Source: Panorpa germanica | Taxonomy: Eukaryota > Arthropoda > Insecta > Mecoptera > Panorpidae | Direction: 5' to 3' | DNA: 64,000 nt | Assembly (NCBI GenBank): GCA_963678705.1 | Contig: OY783203.1 | Coordinates: 2,976,001-3,040,000 of the forward strand | Shown here: positions 24,901 through 36,589 of the stretch, in pieces | Numbering within the stretch: the first letter of the stretch is position 1 | How the letters are laid out: each line of letters starts with the position of its first letter | Program-made: the position numbers and the translations under genes | The notes under the pieces: generated by a model | What the model was told of the DNA's origin: nothing | What the model saw: the letters and a program-made list of their open reading frames with translations, nothing else | Database searches by the model: none

Positions 24901-25696
24901 ACAATTAACACACTGTGTCTTTTAAGGAACAGTTGAAATTTCAAGCTCCTATTTTTTTTTTGTGAATATACAGCGCGCTTCACCTGTGCCCCCTAAAATA
25001 TCTAGGTAGTGGACTTAAGGTTCCAGCAGCGTGTGGATCTGCGGTTACTTGTAAAGGCGAGTCAGTGAAACTTGCCTTTGTCCCCTAAAAGGGAAGGAAC
25101 GACGTTAGTATTTTCCAATGTTAGTAGTAAATGCACTTTTTTTTTGTTTTTCTCGTTGTTTTACAGTTTTTTCATGATTAGAATAAATGTTTTATGTAAT
25201 TTAATATATTATTACTTGATTATATATATAGATTTTTTTTACACTAATTATTATTAATTATTATTTCATAACTTTTGTTTATTATGACATGCCTGAATCT
25301 GTAAAATATTCCCCACTTTCAGGTGTACAAATTATTCAAATTTTTGGAGGCTACGCCAAAGACACTACATTCTTTCGAAAGCTTATAGTCTAAGGTAAAA
25401 AAGTCTACAACCGTTTTTCTTAATATTTGTTTGTTATAAGGTTACGAATTTTTTTACAATATTCCGTTTTTTCCGCGTTTTTTACTATGTCAATTTTTAT
25501 TAACAACGGTTTTAAACTTTAGACTTTGGCAACTTCTGGACCATGTAGTAGACACTTTAAGAAGTAATCCAGAATTTTTTGAAAGCTTAAAAAACTCAAA
25601 AAACTTAACTGTTCCCTCAAAGACCCAGTTTCATGACACCATGACTCGAAAAATATAGTGTTCACACGGAGGGTTAAAAAGATGATGCAGGAAGTT

Positions 25697-25780
25697 AAAA
25701 GGAATATATTGAATAATATAATATGTGCTGTTATTCAAAATGTCGCAAAAGAGACCTGTATATATGACCGTGCTAGCCGC
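25697..25780 (+). repeat. 84-bp direct repeat, right copy
   Basis: The partner of 24817-24900, with roughly 80-85 percent identity by eye. The sequence between them has no coding frame I recognise. Confidence 0.75.
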
Positions 25781-26292
25781 TATAAGTATATTGTCTCGTG
25801 TATAAACATTCTGCGTAGCATCAGCGTAGATCGTCCATTAACATTGTGTCCTTGACTACGAGTACGTCTACGACTATGTCTACGTGAATTGACTGACATG
25901 GCCCGTCGTCCGTCGTCCGACTCCTGACGCCTGACATAACCAGGCTATTTTAGCATCAATATCTGGTGCATGTGACAAGAGCCCTTGAGTTTCAGTGAGT
26001 AGTGAGTTAGTGACCCACACACAATGTCCTCAATTTTTTATTTGTTGTCTGCTCTGGACATTGTTGTTGGTACCGGACGTTAGCAAGTTCATTGCAAGAG
26101 GTCAAAATAATCTGCAGTAACTAGAGATACTCATACAGGCCATTGTTAGATACTTGCGTCATAAAGTAATGCACAAACAAATTGATAATTATTGTGCTAT
26201 AAAATGTTATTCTTTATTGCATGCAGCGTTATAAAGGAGCGTCCCCAATAACGCAACATTCATCATTACACTGCAATAATTGTATAAAGTTT

Positions 26293-26585
26293 TCGTTTAT
26301 TGTTTGGCTTTACAATCTACCGTATTATATTTCTTAATACATTTCATTCCTATATACATTCAAACTTAAAACTAAACTTAAATTATTCTAGACTTTTACA
26401 ACTTCCAAAAGTACTCTCTGCTTCTTCTTCTCTTGACCCTCTCTCTTCATGTTCTCCATGAAAACCAGATAACGAGATTATTATTTATTGTAATGTTTTT
26501 CGTTCCTTTTCTCTATTTCCGCCATCCACCTCTTTCCTTCACTGTCTCCCTTTAATAACTACCCAATATTGTTCTCGCTTATTAC
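26293..26585 (-). mobile_element. LINE family L1, 3' fragment
   Basis: The minus strand reads the same C-terminal segment and 3' UTR as 23270-23680, including AGGTGGATGGCGGAAATAG and GATTGTAAAGCC. It is 5'-truncated and diverged. No target duplication could be identified. It ends just before an unrelated minisatellite-like stretch. Confidence 0.8.
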
Positions 26586-26669
26586 TTTATTTATTTATTT
26601 TTTTTTTACTTCAAGTTATCGTTTCGTCGTATCGTCGTTATCGAGCCAACGACGTACCGGGAGGAGGGA

Positions 26670-26790
26670 GTTAGCAACAAAGCTCCCAGAAACCTGGTTC
26701 AAGTATGACTAGATGCAGTTGATTTTTCGTAGAAGTAAAATTGTAACCGGAAGACATTTGTGGCTAGATACAATTGATTCACTGGAGCTA
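26670..26790 (-). repeat. Remnant of the 16.3-kb minisatellite
   Basis: On the minus strand it reads AATCAATTGTATCTAGCCAC, an 'aatgtctt' block, then ATCAACTGCATCTAGTCATA and a CCAGGTTTCTGGG-like end. The units match those at 16308-16500 in type and order. Confidence 0.5.
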
Positions 26791-26807
26791 AAGAAAAGTT
26801 CCAAAAT

Positions 26808-26818
26808 TAGTACCACCC
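26808..26818 (+). repeat. Target-site duplication, left copy
   Basis: TAGTACCACCC here is repeated at 27328-27338 and brackets the twin-primed LINE. Confidence 0.85.
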
Positions 26819-27211
26819 TTGAGTTTTTGAATTTGTGTTTTTAGTTCATTTAGTTCTATTTCGTTTACTTTCTCCTTCTCTTTTATCCCCTTCTTTGTAT
26901 TCTCGTTTCTTTTCTTTCCTCCTAGTACTCCCATAAAGTGTTTCGTCCACTCTTCCATTTTTATTTCCTTGCTTGGCTCTTTCCTTCGCCTTTTCTCCCT
27001 ATTTATGTAATTCCATGCCTGCCTCTCCGTTGTTATCTCTCTAATTTCTTTTTCTATTCCTAGTTTGAACTCATTCTTTTTATCTTTTATCTTATCGTTA
27101 TATTCCCTTTGCTTCCTCTTGAAGTCTTCTTTACTTGATTCTCCTTTCTTCCATCTCTTTAGTTCCCTTTTTACCTCTTTTTTCCTTTCTTTACATTCTT
27201 TATCCCACCAA
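26819..27211 (-). pseudogene. LINE polyprotein fragment (between endonuclease and RT)
   Basis: The minus-strand frame begins WWDKECKERKKEVKRELK and continues as a lysine/glutamate-rich, probably coiled segment with RQAWNYINREKRR and MEEWTKHFMGVLGGK, ending at the element boundary. In many insect Jockey/R1/I-group elements the WWD-x-x-C block lies after the endonuclease domain and before the reverse-transcriptase core, and this fragment fits that linker. The frame is open for about 131 codons with no stop, so the copy is young or little damaged. It has no start codon and stops short of the catalytic RT motifs. Confidence 0.75.
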
Positions 27212-27327
27212 AAAATTAGTAAGTTTAGTTTTAAGGTTGAATTGTTAAGATAGGAATGAAATGTAACAAGAAATAGAATACGGTAGATTGTAAAGCCGAA
27301 AGGCACACACAATTAACAATAAATATA
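26819..27327 (+). mobile_element. Twin-primed (5'-inverted) LINE family L1 insertion
   Basis: The 509-bp insertion lies between 11-bp target duplications. Its right part (about 27212-27327) is the LINE 3' UTR and tail in plus orientation (GATTGTAAAGCCGAAAGGC). Its left part (26819-27211) is LINE coding sequence in inverted, minus orientation. Sequence between the two LINE regions is missing. An inverted 5' piece joined to a sense 3' piece within one duplication is the signature of twin priming. Confidence 0.85.
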
Positions 27328-27338
27328 TAGTACCACCC
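27328..27338 (+). repeat. Target-site duplication, right copy
   Basis: TAGTACCACCC, matching 26808-26818. Confidence 0.85.
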
Positions 27339-27892
27339 CAGGTCCCGATTAGGCTCGGTACGCCACTGTCATGAGCAGTACGTTGAGTGGAAAATATTGA
27401 AGTACCCACTAAGTGTTTTACGAACAAACCTTGCGTTATTACATGCTTCTATTGAACTCGGTATAACCTAAAATGTACAACACACAGTAAGTACAGTGGT
27501 AATTCTGATTCGTTTGTATTACTTCTTATCCCTGTTACTGTTAGGTCTATCACAAATATAATATTCGAGCGTTTGTAAAAATATGAAACATGAAAGAAAT
27601 GTGTGTTAGTGGTTACACGCCGTAAGGAATTCAACAAGCTCTATTCACAGAACGATAAAAAAAAAACCGTTGTTAGATTGTTATAAGTTACACAACAGCG
27701 GAATATTCTCGCAATATTGTAATTATAAATTATGATAAAATAAGATTTATTACAATTAATCATAATTTAATGACGAACAGGGATGATGAACTGGCTTTGT
27801 TCTATTTTAATTGTATAAACAATTACAAAATAAGAAAAATTGTTTTATGTATCAAATACTCATACCACAGAGAGAAAGAGAATTAATAATCA

Positions 27893-28015
27893 ATTTAACT
27901 TGATAACAACCAAACCCAGAAAATGTAGTAGCTCTGATTCGGGGATCGAACCCGAAGACACAGCAGGCAGCGTCTAGTATAAATGCTCTTCGCCCACTGT
28001 GTTACAAACATGTAC
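27893..28015 (-). mobile_element. SINE family 1, head
   Basis: The plus strand shows ATAACAACCAAACCCAGAAA, GGGGATCGAACCCGAAGACA, CAGCAGGCAGCGTC and CTCTTCGCCCACTGTG, the complement of a well-preserved tRNA-like head with a B-box. Confidence 0.78.
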
Positions 28016-29044
28016 ATAATGGTATACATTAGATTGCTATCTCTTTCTCTCTTTCACCGTGTACATATTTTGATTCGACTGCCTCTGTTCGGATTACATC
28101 GGGTTTTGCTTTTGAGATACAGAGCAAGTTTCTGAGACATTTTCTATGCAGCAGGGAAGTCTAAACGAAGTTATTTATCAGATAATTTAACTTCAACTCT
28201 TTGAGAAAATGCAAATGCTAGTTAAATTTTGAGAATACTCATTTTAATAAACAAAATAAGTTTCCTTCAAAAGATTGCTACAGTTAAGAAATGTCACTGA
28301 TTATTAGTTCACGTGAGGCAGTAGTTTACCATCGTCTTATTACAAAATACATTTGCTAGCATCCCGGTATACTCGTACTTATGGTAACAGCATCTCTGCA
28401 TCTCCAATCACAGCATCAGCGGTTACATCTTCAGATTACGTAACACTCGTATGTAGGAGAAAACATTTAACAACACAAGGTTTTATTTTTAAAATGTCTT
28501 AACTATATAAATAAATAGGATGCCGTTATATTTCTGTAACCACATATTGGAGATGGGGATGGGGGAGAATCTTGATTTGGAGAAAATAAAAATAAAATAA
28601 AACATCATGCAGGTTTTAAACCTCTTGTTTTAGATTTAGAGCAACGCACGGAGTCAGACATCTTACGGGCTCTGCTCTGATGGTTACGAAATCATCTTGC
28701 TAGCATATTCACTCTCACTGAAGCAACCTAAGCTACCATGTACTGGTATTGGTACTAAGTCCTCAAGTCTCAACAAATGAATATGCTAAGTAGAAAAAAG
28801 TGTGTGACACTGTTCTAAAAATAGATCTTGCTACAAATTGTAAATCAACATCCAACGTTCAACGTTCAACATATGCATGAGCTTCAACCTTAAGACCATT
28901 TTAAAAACGCAGCTTAAGTATTTGATATTCTTGTACTACGTTTAGCTTGATATTGCGGTTCACTTTTTAGGTTATGTATCTATGTAAGAAAATGTACATT
29001 TATTAAAAACTCTTTATACACAAAACGTAAATATTGCATAACTG

Positions 29045-29412
29045 AGTTCAGCCATCGACGACCTTCAGCTATGTTTGCAGTTTATATAGTGCCGAGGCCT
29101 CATATATGAGGATTATTATATTGCTGTGGATTATGTGAGCATATAATCAATTATAATCCAAATCACGAGAGTTCGGAGGCGACTTATACTTAAAAGAGGT
29201 TATAAGAGCGACATAAATCTATAATACGATAATGAATTTTACCTTATTCGTTTCTGTATACATTACAAAAAAATAAGTGACTCAGTGATTTGTAGTTATA
29301 TGGGCAGTACCCCATAACTTCGTAATTTGAACTGTAAATTTGATAATAACCCAAAGACACAGCAGTTCTGCGTCCAGCATAAATGATCTCGGTCGCTGTG
29401 TCTTCTTCATAT
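29045..29412 (-). mobile_element. SINE family 1, interrupted by a MITE
   Basis: The tail side (CATCGACGACCTTC, GAGGCCTCATATATGAGG, CATATAATCAATTA) precedes 29156. The head side (ATAATAACCCAAAGACACAG, CAGCATAAATGATCTC) follows 29333. Removing the intervening MITE restores the usual ATAATCAATTTAAATTGATA block found in other copies. Confidence 0.75.
29156..29333 (+). mobile_element. TA-target MITE, copy 2, nested in a SINE
   Basis: It is the reverse complement of 3256-3472 with an internal loss near the right end. The termini read CCAAATCACGAGAG and CGTAATTTGAACTG. It is flanked by TA on both sides, and one TA remains when the element is removed from the SINE. Confidence 0.75.
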
Positions 29413-30049
29413 TATTTTTGAATTATTTCTGCGGTGTAGTTAATAATTTCTTTGTGAACTGAAATACCAACGTGGAAAGGAAATTACAGATTATTTAGTT
29501 TTTATTAAGATTCTATATTAGGGCGACAATGGATGCCTTGACTATGGGGTAGTTTGTGCATAAAGATGTTATTTCAAATAAGACACTAAGTGAGTCAGAC
29601 TATTCTGGTTGAAACACGTTCTAATAATATTTTATTATTCATGTACAAATAAAACATGAAAGTCATGTTACTCATCATTGAATTCTTAAAGCGTTCAATT
29701 TGGATTCTCTTTAAAATTATATCAACATTTTATAGTAATTATCTGCAAATCAAGTACTGAGCTTAAAAAAAATCTAATAATAATTTTATTACCACAACCC
29801 AATTTAACGCCCAAATGAGTAGGCACGCCTTCAGCTCCGTATGTAGACTACTTATGAAAGATTTACTGAACTCTAATTTTACCGAATTTAACGTTCCAGA
29901 AACTATAATTATGTTCGAGTATAGTTTTTAATACCTTGAAAATCCTGTAACGCGTAATATATTATTGTAAGTCTCTCTTACATGCATTTATTTATAGAAA
30001 ATATACATAAAGTAGTTCCCAAAAAATCAGTGATGGGTCGAGGCTTCTG

Positions 30050-30480
30050 AGAGTTCTGGCTTGTTACTAGTTAAGGGGAGAAAGGGGAGCTCATGTTTTG
30101 CTGGATTAGTTGCGTAGTCGCATAGTCGTCAGAAACTCAGAACTTAAGGAGCTTGGAACTGAACTGTTTGGAACGGACGTTCTACGAGTTCTAACTTGGT
30201 GGATCGGTGCATCAGGCAAAGGGGCGGGGGAGGGGGAAGCGTATGCACAGTACAGGACAGGCACAGGGTCATGGAAGGACTTAGACCCGGGACGAAGGCA
30301 CGCAGCGGGTGTGTTGGCTATATTTGCGACTGTTATCTTTGTTCAATTCGACCTTCGCTTCATGAGTGCATCGTGCTCACTAATAATCGCCCTTTCAATG
30401 TGTGCGTGAGTCAGAGACTTACATACGTAATGTGTTTCGTGTGAGAGAGTATTTAGTGTTCACCAAACTGTGTCAGGAGG
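30050..30480. other. GC-richer patch, function unknown
   Basis: A G-rich segment (GGGGCGGGGGAGGGGG near 30221) lies within a less AT-rich patch. Two overlapping frames of 99 and 82 codons run through it, but neither resembles a known protein or starts with a supported ATG. It could be a promoter or 5' exon, but no donor site was convincing. Confidence 0.3.
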
Positions 30481-33469
30481 TTAAAACCTTTTGCAATGCA
30501 TTTCTGTTTCATAGACTGAAAATGCATTCGTTATACTTACCCGTTTCAAAATATTAAGATTCCAAAATATTAAGAAACATCAGGTGGTGTAACTAGACCT
30601 GCTGCGAGCTCCTGTGCAACAAAAATTTCAAAAGTCAAACCCCAAACAGTTTCTATTTGTTTATACCTCTAAATCAACAGAACGTATAAGTGCCTGCTGA
30701 AATATTTATACCACTATACTCTCTGTTGATTGAAACTGTATTAGTATTTGTTAGAATTAAGAAAATGAATACCTTCCCCTATTATAATCCATATCTTCGT
30801 TTTCAGTACAGAATCTTTGATAGATCTAGGACCTTTGATGTAACCTACTGCCCCTAATCTAACTCAGATTCCACTAAACATTTCTGTTGTAATATATTTT
30901 CGGCAATATTGTTACTAGCTGAAAGAATAGTTGAAAGTTGCGACAATTTTACAGAATTTGAGACTAACGCATCTACCTAATAGTATCTCTACATTTCTTT
31001 TCTCTTATTCTATTTCCTTTGCTAAGTGAAGTTTAAAAATAAAAATGCAAACATAAAGTTATTTCTAATCTTCTTAACATTGCTTTTGAACATTACTGAA
31101 ACAACATTGAAAAAATATCTACCTGATGGTAAACGAAAATAAAAAGTATATTTCCTACTTTTTTTCTGTTAAGAATATGGAAATTAATGACTAGTAATAG
31201 ATGTACTCTATAATAGCTACTAGAGAAGTAAAATATAACAACCTGATTACGGAAGCGAATATCAAGTTGCAAAAGTGAAGCACTTGTTATCAAAGTTGCT
31301 TCCAATTAGGAATAAGTTCATTGTATATAATGAGCATTGATAAGAAAGTCTGTAATAAGAGTAGCTTCATTTTAACATCTTGAAACATTGGAGTGCTGCA
31401 TCATTAAGGAAATATAAAAAAAAAATAAAGAGTATAGCTTTGTAAAGAAAGCGGATGCACTTACTTATAAATAGGAAAGGAAATATATTATTTCTGACAA
31501 AATAATAGAATATTACTATGATTGATTTGACTGATGCCTGAGTTGAATCTTGAACAAACCATATTCTAGATGACACAGTGTTTTAGTATGTTAAAAATTG
31601 GTTTTCATTTCTTGAAATATATGGGTAAATGTTTTAATCCAAACTTGTAAGGATTGTGTCTGAAACAATGATTCTTCTGATTCAATTATGTGATTATAGA
31701 AACATTAACTAGCTTCTCTTAAAAATCATAAAAATTTCACTCATGACCAACATAGAAAGAGCGGTAGCATTTACGATTCAGTAGATAATGACTTGTCCCA
31801 AAACGGGATGTGCTGGGAAAAGTAACAACTTATCGTACAGTTGTAAAGAAAGTTTGTCAAACCCTGTGGCAGACATCCCGATTCCCGAATGCATATGTGG
31901 TGTGTGGTGTGTGCTGTGTCCTATGGAAACCATAATATTTTATACTTGTACGTTAATATAAACTCGTATTTTCTATTAGATGTCTGCTTCTGTTTCTCTG
32001 TTTCTTTCACATACATATTTTATTATTTAAATGTGTTATCAATTGTTTGTTACAATAACACAATAATCTAAATTAATGTTTTTAATAATAAATTTTAAAA
32101 ACTGAACTCAATAACAATGAATGGTGCAATTCAGAAATAACTCCACGTCATTTTGTAAACGCATTTGCAGTTTGGTATCCCTCGTATTGAGCAATATGTA
32201 ACTGAAAAATAAAACTAAAAATCCGTAGTCCCAAATGTGTAGGATTAAAGCGAAGTTAGGCTGAGTTCACACGGCATTGTACTGCACGTTTTTTTGCAGT
32301 ATAAATATTACAGCTCGAAATATACTTATAAAATTACACTAGTCCAGACTTATCCCCATGTAACTACCATAAGTTTGAACCACCGAAACAGGCATTAGGA
32401 GAAGAAAGACTTGAGGATGATGCTGCGGTCGAACAATATGAGTGCAATCGGCTATTGTGGCAGCCATCTAATTTTTTTCATTAAAGATGGCTCGACAAGT
32501 TGTTTGAATCACCGTAAGTTTGTAGTATACTAAGTATAGAAACAGTTAAAATATATATAATCTTTTAAACCTATAAAATATCTTAACCAGTTGTTTAGTA
32601 GTGCATATTTCCTATAAAAGATTTTCAAAGTGTGATGTTTCGGCGCCTCGACGCACTGACACGCCTGACAGCTGACGGTGGAACGACGAACCGTCTTAGG
32701 ACGGGCGCACTGCGCTCGCCGACCTACCATAAGTAAATAGGATGTGGGCGTCAGACTGAAGTCAGTTTGCAGAATACTCAAAGTGCGTTCGCCTTTTGTT
32801 TCTGTCATTGATGATTTATCATTTCAATAAAAATATATGTATCTTAGAATTTTTACAAATATAATACAAAGTTCGATTAGGATAAAGACGTTATATAATC
32901 AATTGTTATTTCTGGACTTATGTTACACACGATAAGTAATGTAATGATTAATGAGAATATTTTTATCCAGCTGCGATACTCGGCTTATCAGCATCTAGAA
33001 TTCTACGCAAGTGCAGGGCATATGATTTTATTCATCACTTTTACACTCGATTTCTTTTTTCTACACATCCGTTAAGAACATAAATACTAAACAAAATATA
33101 GGTACAAGTATATAACATTTTTAAAAATACGTTACATTTTATTTTTAACGTATACTTTATATATCAGTACCATAACATGATTACATAAAAGTGTTACAAT
33201 GGTTGTCTGAAATTCTTTCTTTTACGATCTTAAAAAATATTTTTATACAATCCATATACAAGATGCGGCGCGGGAACTTCCTTATTTTAAAAAATCATAA
33301 AACAAAAATTATTGGAGATATCATTTTTATACTTATTCCTTTGCATAGAGGTACATTTAAAGATTTTTAAAATTATTTCTTGTAAACGATATCTTGAAGG
33401 TAGCCTCCGTTCTGATCAATACATTTGGGGAGTCGAGTTTGCGTCTATGTTAGCAATAGCAGTACTTTT
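30481..33469. other. Mostly featureless stretch with one GC-richer patch
   Basis: No gene is visible. A CpG-containing patch at about 32635-32810 carries a chance 92-codon minus frame. The rest is AT-rich without assignable repeats. Confidence 0.4.
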
Positions 33470-33690
33470 TAACACAGTACAGTGGTCGAGAGCACTTGTG
33501 CTTGACTCCCTGACTGTGCGTCTTCGGGTTCGAACCATAGGCCAGTGCTACATTTTCTGGGTTTGGCTATAATTATAGTTAAAATTGATTGTGCTTACAT
33601 AATCCTGATACTATAAAAATTGCCAATGTTGTAAGACGTCTTTGGTGATAGGACCCAGCATCGGAAATAGGTCCGACGTTAAATAAACAA
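33470..33690 (+). mobile_element. SINE family 1, near full length
   Basis: This is the best-ordered plus-strand copy. It has a tRNA-like head with an A-box-like TGGTCGAGAGCA and a B-box GGTTCGAACC, then CTACATTTTCTGGGTTTGGC, TTGATTGTGCTTACATAAT, and the 3' tail GACGTCTTTGGTGATAGGAC, CATCGGAAATAGGTCCGACG and TTAAATAAA. Its 220 bp agree with a short tRNA-derived SINE. I know of no partner LINE that shares the tail in this window. Confidence 0.82.
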
Positions 33691-34752
33691 GAAAAATATT
33701 AATATTCATTGTTGTCAGGGGTTTTTTTTCAAAGTATTTTTTAAGAAATTTTAACTTTATATTTATTAAATACATACATAAATAATATTTATGTATTTAA
33801 TACTTTTATGGTATGAAGTGAATAAGGCTATGCCAAATAAATTACCGAAACTAAATTGTTCGATTCTGTTCAGATCAAAATCACATTTTCAATATTTGAT
33901 CCTTTCATTTTTTATTAAAACCAAATACAACTTTAGGTAATTTATTTTCTCAAAACTTCATTATATTCAGTCAAAATTTTTATAAATAACGTATCATAAA
34001 ACCGGTAACTGAAAGTATTAATTTAGATACAAAACTACAAAATTTCAGTTCCTGAGTGTAATTGAGAGATAATGCTGTGTCCGAATAAAACATGTGCGAA
34101 CACAAATATTTCCCCTGTGAACTCAAACACGAAGGTGTAGATCCGACAATAGACAAAGAAGCCTACTCAATTTAGAGCATTAGATGTAATTTCATGTCTG
34201 CATTCTTTAAAATCTTAAGAAAAGGAAAAAATAACTCATAGTAGATAATTATATATGAAACATGTGTTAGATCGGTACATTTGCAGATCGGAATGGTAAG
34301 CAAGATGTTTGCATATTGTTGTTATTCCAATAATTATTATCTCTATATAAATTAATTAATAATTTAGTTATGTATTTTTTATCAGAACAAATAAATGAAT
34401 GACAAGTAATACTCGTTGCTCGGCTAGTCATTATCATCCAGTGCACAGAACAACGGAATAATAAAGGAAAAACATCTGTGCATGCAGAAGACAACCGTCA
34501 GAGCGCAGAACGCTCGCTGTGACGTGCCGTGGTACACCACGTAGTGTACGAGTATAGTGTTGCAACTGCGCGTACAGATACGAGTCTGTACTTGTTATCG
34601 CAACCAAGTTATAATATGTATTTGTAAACAACGACTAATAATCAACATACTATTTATTTCATTAAATAATCATAACTTGTTTTTCCTTCTTTTAAGTCTA
34701 ATATTTCTTAAGCATAAAATTAATATCAGATCTGTTGTAATATTTCTTTTAG

Positions 34753-34915
34753 TACAGTAGAACCTCATATAATGCGAGTTTCACTAATGCGAATTCATAT
34801 ACCGCGATTAAAGTATTACGGTAAGTGGTTTCCTTCAAAGCGTTTGCTTGCGCAATATAATGCGTCATCCACATTAGTGCGATATCCAGCATTTGTTGAA
34901 TGAGGTTATACAACA
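34753..34915 (+). mobile_element. Pogo/Tc1-like MITE remnant
   Basis: The left end reads TACAGTAGAACCTCATATAA and continues with TGCGAGTTTCACTAATGCG. The inverse complement of the right side near 34866-34915 repeats AACCTCATTC and CGCACTAATG. A CAGTAGAACCTC terminus after TA is typical of pogo/Tigger-type elements. It has no transposase. Confidence 0.5.
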
Positions 34916-34940
34916 CGTCCAAATCGAAGGAAGATATAAC
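34866..34940 (+). repeat. Short dispersed repeat, partner of 4711-4797
   Basis: It shares TTAGTGCGA, TTTGTTG and CACGTCCAAATCGAAG with the copy near 4711. It partly overlaps the right end of the pogo-like remnant. Confidence 0.45.
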
Positions 34941-35299
34941 GTAATACATACATTTATTCACTGAAGCAGTTTTATATATTTATAAAAAAGTAATATTTAA
35001 TTAATTTAATTTTTTAAAGCCTTAGCTTTGTTTCATACCATGTTTGATGACGCAAACACAAAATCATTTTAGTTTCCAAAACGACAGCCAGTGGAAATAC
35101 CCTAATGTGTCGTAGAGTTTTAAAGATATCAAATATCTATATGAATGTCGCATTGGCTTGGACCATAAAAGTTCAACAAACAGGTCTAAAAAACGTCAGG
35201 TTATGAATGTTGAATGTCGGTTGTTTGTGTCGCAACAGCCGCCAGAAAAAACCGCTGAGGTTTAAATCGCAGTATGATCAGGCCTTAAAATTATTTTAT

Positions 35300-35640
35300 A
35301 ACATTTAAGAGAAAATTTGCAGAGGCGAATCTAAAGACGGACGCACAGGATACGGTCCTTAAGGAATTGAAACACAACAAACAAAAACTGTTGTAGGATA
35401 GGTAGAATGAGCATTTCAAAAGAAGTAGGGAATGCAATGGGGGTGGAATAGAAACAGATGAGCCCATAAAGATACATGGATATCAGAGAAGCAACGATGA
35501 AAAAATTGGAAATAGAATGGAAAAAAGCTGAAAAATAGAAAAAAATGATGTATTATAAAATGTATATATTGGTTTAAGTGCTAATAACTTTAAAGTTGAT
35601 TAAATAAATAAATTTAGTTACTTAAATAAATAAATAAAAA
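35300..35640 (+). other. Purine-rich stretch, possible LINE debris
   Basis: An A/G-rich strand resembles LINE 3' regions elsewhere in the window and ends in AAAT-type repeats. No conserved motif confirms it. Confidence 0.25.
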
Positions 35641-35989
35641 TATATAAAGCTGGTGCAAGTACTGCAGTTATTACGCAATGCTGACTTGATGCGACATTAA
35701 AACCTTGTACTTGGTTACTTAAGAAACAATAACAAACTTATCTAAAACCTAATTAAAATAATAGTCTCACTCAATATTGTTTGTGTCTAAAGACGCAGAC
35801 TTATTTACTTGAAATAATCTAAACTAAATTATGATTTACACAGCAATAGCACTAATTAAACTATTTAGAAATAATTAATATTGTGTAATGAAAATAACAA
35901 CTACAAGTATATTCATATTGCATGTAGTGTGTGCGTAATATGGGTTTAATTTTGTATTCATGAAGTTATATGGAACATGAGTTGGTGTT

Positions 35990-36200
35990 AGCACCAGGAA
36001 TCAGCACCGGCAGTCGACAGTCGGCAGTCGGCAGACGAAGAGAGGGCCAACGCTCTGCTCAAGGCAGCGTCGACCTCAGTATCCGCCCGCTAGCGTAACC
36101 TTGTTCGCGCGTTAAAAAAACAATTGCAGAAAACAAACAACTGCAAACGCATGGAACATGGAACAGCGCAGTTACTAGGCCAGACTGCTAACTAGAGGTG
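35990..36200 (+). promoter_or_regulatory. GC-richer patch with possible splice donor
   Basis: This sharply less AT-rich segment includes a short tandem CAGTCGG array (36011-36034) and ends near AACTAGAG|GTGAGCC, a good donor-like match at about 36194. No open coding frame supports it, so at most it would be a non-coding first exon. Confidence 0.25.
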
Positions 36201-36355
36201 AGCCGGTCCAATGCTACTGCAGTCCACAGTTCCCTGATTGCAGAAAATGAATACCACTCTGGGTTCAGTTGCATTTCGTTCAAGTAAATTGTCGTTCTCA
36301 CTAGCGATGCCACATTCAAATATTTAGGGCTTCTAGAGTTCGGGCACGGTGATGC

Positions 36356-36586
36356 CCCAGTAAACATTTTGGAGTCACTTTGACATCATATTGAAGATGC
36401 GTCATGATTTTTTTGTCATTTGTTTTTGTATTTTCATATAAAATGTCTACTTTATCGGCTACAAATGGCGAAATTACTCCACCTGTCGGAATACAAATGA
36501 AGATAAAGTTGATGCGAACTATAATTGAAGTGAAATAGTGATAGAAATGTCACTAAATAGGGCACTTCACCAAATTGTTTACTGGG
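36356..36586 (+). mobile_element. CCCAGTAAAC MITE, copy 3 (complete)
   Basis: The ends are CCCAGTAAACATTTTGGAG and CAAATTGTTTACTGGG, with GC immediately on both sides. A short internal deletion relative to copies 1 and 2 gives 231 bp. Confidence 0.88.
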
Positions 36587-36589
36587 GCT

